NCBI RefSeq assembly: GCF_040643635.1
Contig: NZ_JBEYUS010000002.1
Span: 140,975-204,974 of the forward strand
Direction of reading: 5' to 3'
Source of the DNA: Saccharopolyspora_C sp040643635
Lineage (GTDB): Bacteria > Actinomycetota > Actinomycetes > Mycobacteriales > Pseudonocardiaceae
DNA: 64,000 nucleotides
Below the pieces are notes generated by a model, which did not search any database, was not told the DNA's origin, and saw only the letters and a list, made by a program, of their open reading frames with translations. Shown one piece after another: positions 61,806 to 64,000 of this stretch. The first letter of the stretch is position 1; each line of letters opens with the position of its first letter. The position numbers and the translations under genes are program-made.

Positions 61806-62851
61806 GCGAGCAGCCGGGCAAGGACGAAGAGGCCCCGCAGGACGGCGGGGCGACCGCGACGGGGGCGACCGCGGACCGGCCGGGGCTGCTGGGCGGGTTG
61901 ACCGACCGGATGCAGGGCGCGGTGTCGCAGGTCGCGGCCGCGGGCGCGCTGATCGTGGTGTTCGTGGCGCTGTCGATCGTGGCGCCGTCGTTCCTGACCG
62001 CGGACAACCTGTTCAACCTGGGCTCGCAGACCTCGGTGAACGCGGTGATGGCGGTCGGCGTCACGCTGGTGATCATCACCGGCGGCATCGACCTGTCGGT
62101 GGGCTCGGTGGCGGCGCTGTCCGGGGTGCTGGGCGTGATGCTGATGGCGGACTTCGGGTTCCACCCGCTGCTGGGCATCCTCGGCGGCATCGTGGTGGGC
62201 GCGGCGGCGGGCCTGGTCAACGGGCTGCTGGTGTCGACGGTGGGGCTGCCGCCGTTCATCGCGACGCTGGGGATGCTGAGCGTGGCGCGCGGGCTGGTGC
62301 TGATCACGACGGGCGCGGTGGCGGTGTTCGGCGCGCCGGAGTCGTTCCGGCTGCTCGGGCAGGGCGTGCTGGGGCCGATCCCGGTTCCGGTGCTGCTGAT
62401 CGTGCTGGTCGCGGTGGTGGGCCACTTGGTGCTGACCCGGACGCGGCTGGGCCGCTACGCGTACGTGATGGGCTCGAACATGGAGGCCGCGCGGCTGTCC
62501 GGCGTGCCGGTGCGCAAGCACACGACGTGGGTGTACGTGGTGGCGGGCAGCCTGGCCGGGCTCGGCGGCATGATCGCGGCCTCGCGGATCAACTCGGGGC
62601 AGCCGAACTTCGGCGAGGGCCTGGAGCTGGACGTGATCGCGGCGGTGGTCATCGGCGGGGCGAGCCTGTTCGGCGGGCGCGGCACGGTGCTCGGGTCGCT
62701 GATCGGCGCGTTCCTGGTGGCGGTGATCCGCAACGGGGCGGTGCAGCTCAACATCGGCACCTTCTACCAGAACGTGCTCATCGGCGTGATCATCTGGCTG
62801 GCGGTGTGGTGGGACTTCTACCAGCGCCGCAAGCTCGCCGGCGACGCGTGA
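61802..62851 (+). CDS. Sugar ABC transporter permease (RbsC type)
   Basis: A 349-residue membrane protein with eight to ten helices and the BPD_transp_2 motif GRYAYVMGSNMEAARLSGVP (EAA-like loop) and IAAVVIGGASLFGGRGTVLG. The N-terminal 50 residues are soluble. It overlaps the ATPase gene (GTGA) and is followed 25 bp later by the binding-protein gene. Confidence 0.93.
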   Translation: MSEQPGKDEEAPQDGGATATGATADRPGLLGGLTDRMQGAVSQVAAAGALIVVFVALSIVAPSFLTADNLFNLGSQTSVNAVMAVGVTLVIITGGIDLSVGSVAALSGVLGVMLMADFGFHPLLGILGGIVVGAAAGLVNGLLVSTVGLPPFIATLGMLSVARGLVLITTGAVAVFGAPESFRLLGQGVLGPIPVPVLLIVLVAVVGHLVLTRTRLGRYAYVMGSNMEAARLSGVPVRKHTTWVYVVAGSLAGLGGMIAASRINSGQPNFGEGLELDVIAAVVIGGASLFGGRGTVLGSLIGAFLVAVIRNGAVQLNIGTFYQNVLIGVIIWLAVWWDFYQRRKLAGDA

Positions 62852-62876
62852 TCCGGGGACGAGGGAGTTCGCTGCG

Positions 62877-63878
62877 ATGAAGAAGGTCCTTCCGCTGGTG
62901 TGCCTGGCGGTGCTGCTGCTGTCCTCCGCGTGCGGCCTGGAGATCCGGAAGCCGACGGGGACGAGCGCGCAGCAGGGCGGCGCGATCCGGTTGGCGGTGA
63001 TCCCGAAGGCGATCGGCTTCGACTTCTGGGAGCAGGTGCGGGTCGGCGCCGAGTGCGCGGCCACCAAGCACCCGAACGTCAACGTGCACTGGGACGGCGT
63101 CACCTCGGAGGACGACGTGAGCGGGCAGCAGAGCCTGCTGCAGGACTCGCTGGCGCAGGGCGTGCAGGGCCTGGTGTTCGCGGCCACCGACGCGAAGGCG
63201 CTGGCGGAGGTCACGAAGTCCGCGCGGGAGCAGGGCACCATGGTGGTCAACATGGACTCGGGCACCAGCCCGCAGCCGCCGGAGGTGCCGGTGTTCGCCA
63301 CCGACAACGTGGCGGCCGCCGAGCAGGGCACCCAGCTGCTGGCGGACCGGCTGGGCGGCCGCGGCGAGGTGGCGTTCATCGAGTTCCTGCCCGGCACCAG
63401 CACGAACGAGACCCGCGCGGAGGGCTTCGAGCGCGGGCTGGCGAAGAACCCGGGGCTGCGGCTGGTGGCGCGGCAGTCGTCGAACAGCGACTACAACACG
63501 GCGTTGCAGGTCACCCAGGACATCCTGACGGCGAACCCGGGCCTGAACGGGATCTACGCGGGCAACGAGCCGAGCGTGCTGGGTGCCGCGGAGGCGGTGC
63601 GGCAGGCGGGCAAGCAGGGCCAGATCAAGATCATCGGATGGGACACCTCGGAAGGCCAGATCGAGTCGCTGCGGGACGGCGTGATCACCGGCCTGATCGC
63701 GCAGAACCCGTTCAAGATGGGGTTCGCGTCGGTGAACTCGGCGGTCGAGCAGATCCGCGGCGAGCAGCACGGCACCCCGGAGACGAACACCGGCTCCTCG
63801 GTGGTGACGAAGGAGAACCTGGACACCCCGGAGATCCAGAAGCTCCTGAACCCGTCCTGCGCGGCTCCGCCACGCTGA
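62877..63878 (+). CDS. Sugar-binding lipoprotein of the ABC transporter
   Basis: A 333-residue periplasmic-binding-protein-like (type 1, RbsB-like) lipoprotein. The signal peptide ends LLSSAC (lipid Cys19). The binding fold shows KAIGFDFWEQVRVGAECAAT, QGVQGLVFAATDAKALAEVT, MVVNMDSGTS and IKIIGWDTSEGQIESLRDGV, where Asp and Trp residues usually contact sugar. RBS GAGGGAG nine bases before ATG. Third gene of the operon; repeat copy 4 follows. Confidence 0.92.
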   Translation: MKKVLPLVCLAVLLLSSACGLEIRKPTGTSAQQGGAIRLAVIPKAIGFDFWEQVRVGAECAATKHPNVNVHWDGVTSEDDVSGQQSLLQDSLAQGVQGLVFAATDAKALAEVTKSAREQGTMVVNMDSGTSPQPPEVPVFATDNVAAAEQGTQLLADRLGGRGEVAFIEFLPGTSTNETRAEGFERGLAKNPGLRLVARQSSNSDYNTALQVTQDILTANPGLNGIYAGNEPSVLGAAEAVRQAGKQGQIKIIGWDTSEGQIESLRDGVITGLIAQNPFKMGFASVNSAVEQIRGEQHGTPETNTGSSVVTKENLDTPEIQKLLNPSCAAPPR

Positions 63879-63910
63879 GGATTCCTCCTCACCCGCTGCT
63901 CGGGTGGCGG

Positions 63911-64000
63911 GTGGCGGAACCTCAGCGGGATTCTCGCTGCGGGATCGTTTTCACCGGTGGCTCCGCCACAGGAGAAAACGCTGTCCTCGCGAGAATCCCG
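63911..64000 (+). repeat. Dispersed palindromic intergenic element, copy 4 (cut by window edge)
   Basis: Left part of the element: arm CGGGATTCTCGC (63926-63937) pairs exactly with GCGAGAATCCCG at the very end of the window (63989-64000), around the invariant GTTTTC...GAAAAC hairpin (63947-63979). The arm sequence differs from copy 2 but stays complementary. It starts 32 bp after the binding-protein stop. Confidence 0.8.

Overview
The window is high-GC actinobacterial chromosome. GTG starts are frequent, many genes share 1-4 bp stop/start overlaps, and actinobacterial marker families are present (DUF3039, DUF3099, DUF4193, DUF3710, DUF3159, Cei, PpgK). The gene order closely follows the sigA-to-ZapE region of mycobacteria, while the absence of mycobacterial genes and the style of the accessory genes suggest a Pseudonocardiaceae-like organism (Saccharopolyspora or a relative; inference). 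I found no phage, insertion sequence, CRISPR array, rRNA or tRNA.

Layout. 1-11.4 kb: dtd (cut by the window edge), a methyltransferase, an HhH-GPD repair protein, an acyltransferase, DUF3099 and DUF3039 proteins, a YihY/BrkB membrane protein, a DEAD-like helicase, a class V aminotransferase, DUF7455 and a pentapeptide-repeat protein. 11.6-24.9 kb: the conserved housekeeping block sigA, ppgK, suhB, cei, DUF4193, DUF3093, dut, DUF3710, OB-fold, DUF3159, two TrkA/RCK proteins, a KimA-like APC permease and a TRAM rRNA methyltransferase. 25.4-29.3 kb: dxs and a two-component system. 29.5-33 kb: a fadB/fadA beta-oxidation operon. 33.2-37.3 kb: an ArsR-GNAT fusion, an RNase D-like protein, an orphan NarL-type regulator and DUF3000. 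37.5-40.7 kb: hemE-hemG-hemQ, the coproporphyrin-dependent haem route. 40.7-49.4 kb: a GntR/Cache/luciferase-like oxidoreductase cassette, msrB, two NHEJ-type modules (primase-polymerase and ATP-dependent ligase), a tiny cysteine-rich peptide gene, a lipoprotein hydrolase and an EamA exporter. 49.5-54.7 kb: an envelope-stress cluster of Asp23/AmaP-type genes led by an ECF sigma factor and a zinc-finger/Asp23 protein. 54.8-64 kb: zapE, rocD, a lactonase, a Ser/Thr kinase and a sugar ABC transporter.

How the genes work together. The housekeeping block supplies the principal sigma factor, nucleotide hygiene (Dut), polyphosphate-driven glucose phosphorylation, potassium control (RCK proteins divergent from a K+-importer-like permease), isoprenoid entry (Dxs) and haem. 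Accessory cassettes sit between these conserved genes, usually bounded by strong hairpin terminators.

The most notable non-standard signals are: (i) a dispersed, foldable intergenic element of about 160 bp present in four copies, whose stem arms change in a compensated way between copies; (ii) a 33-residue peptide with two CxCCxxC motifs, its own Shine-Dalgarno and its own terminator; (iii) the ECF sigma/zinc-finger-Asp23/AmaP stress cluster; (iv) an ArsR-GNAT fusion whose linker is an 18-bp minisatellite.
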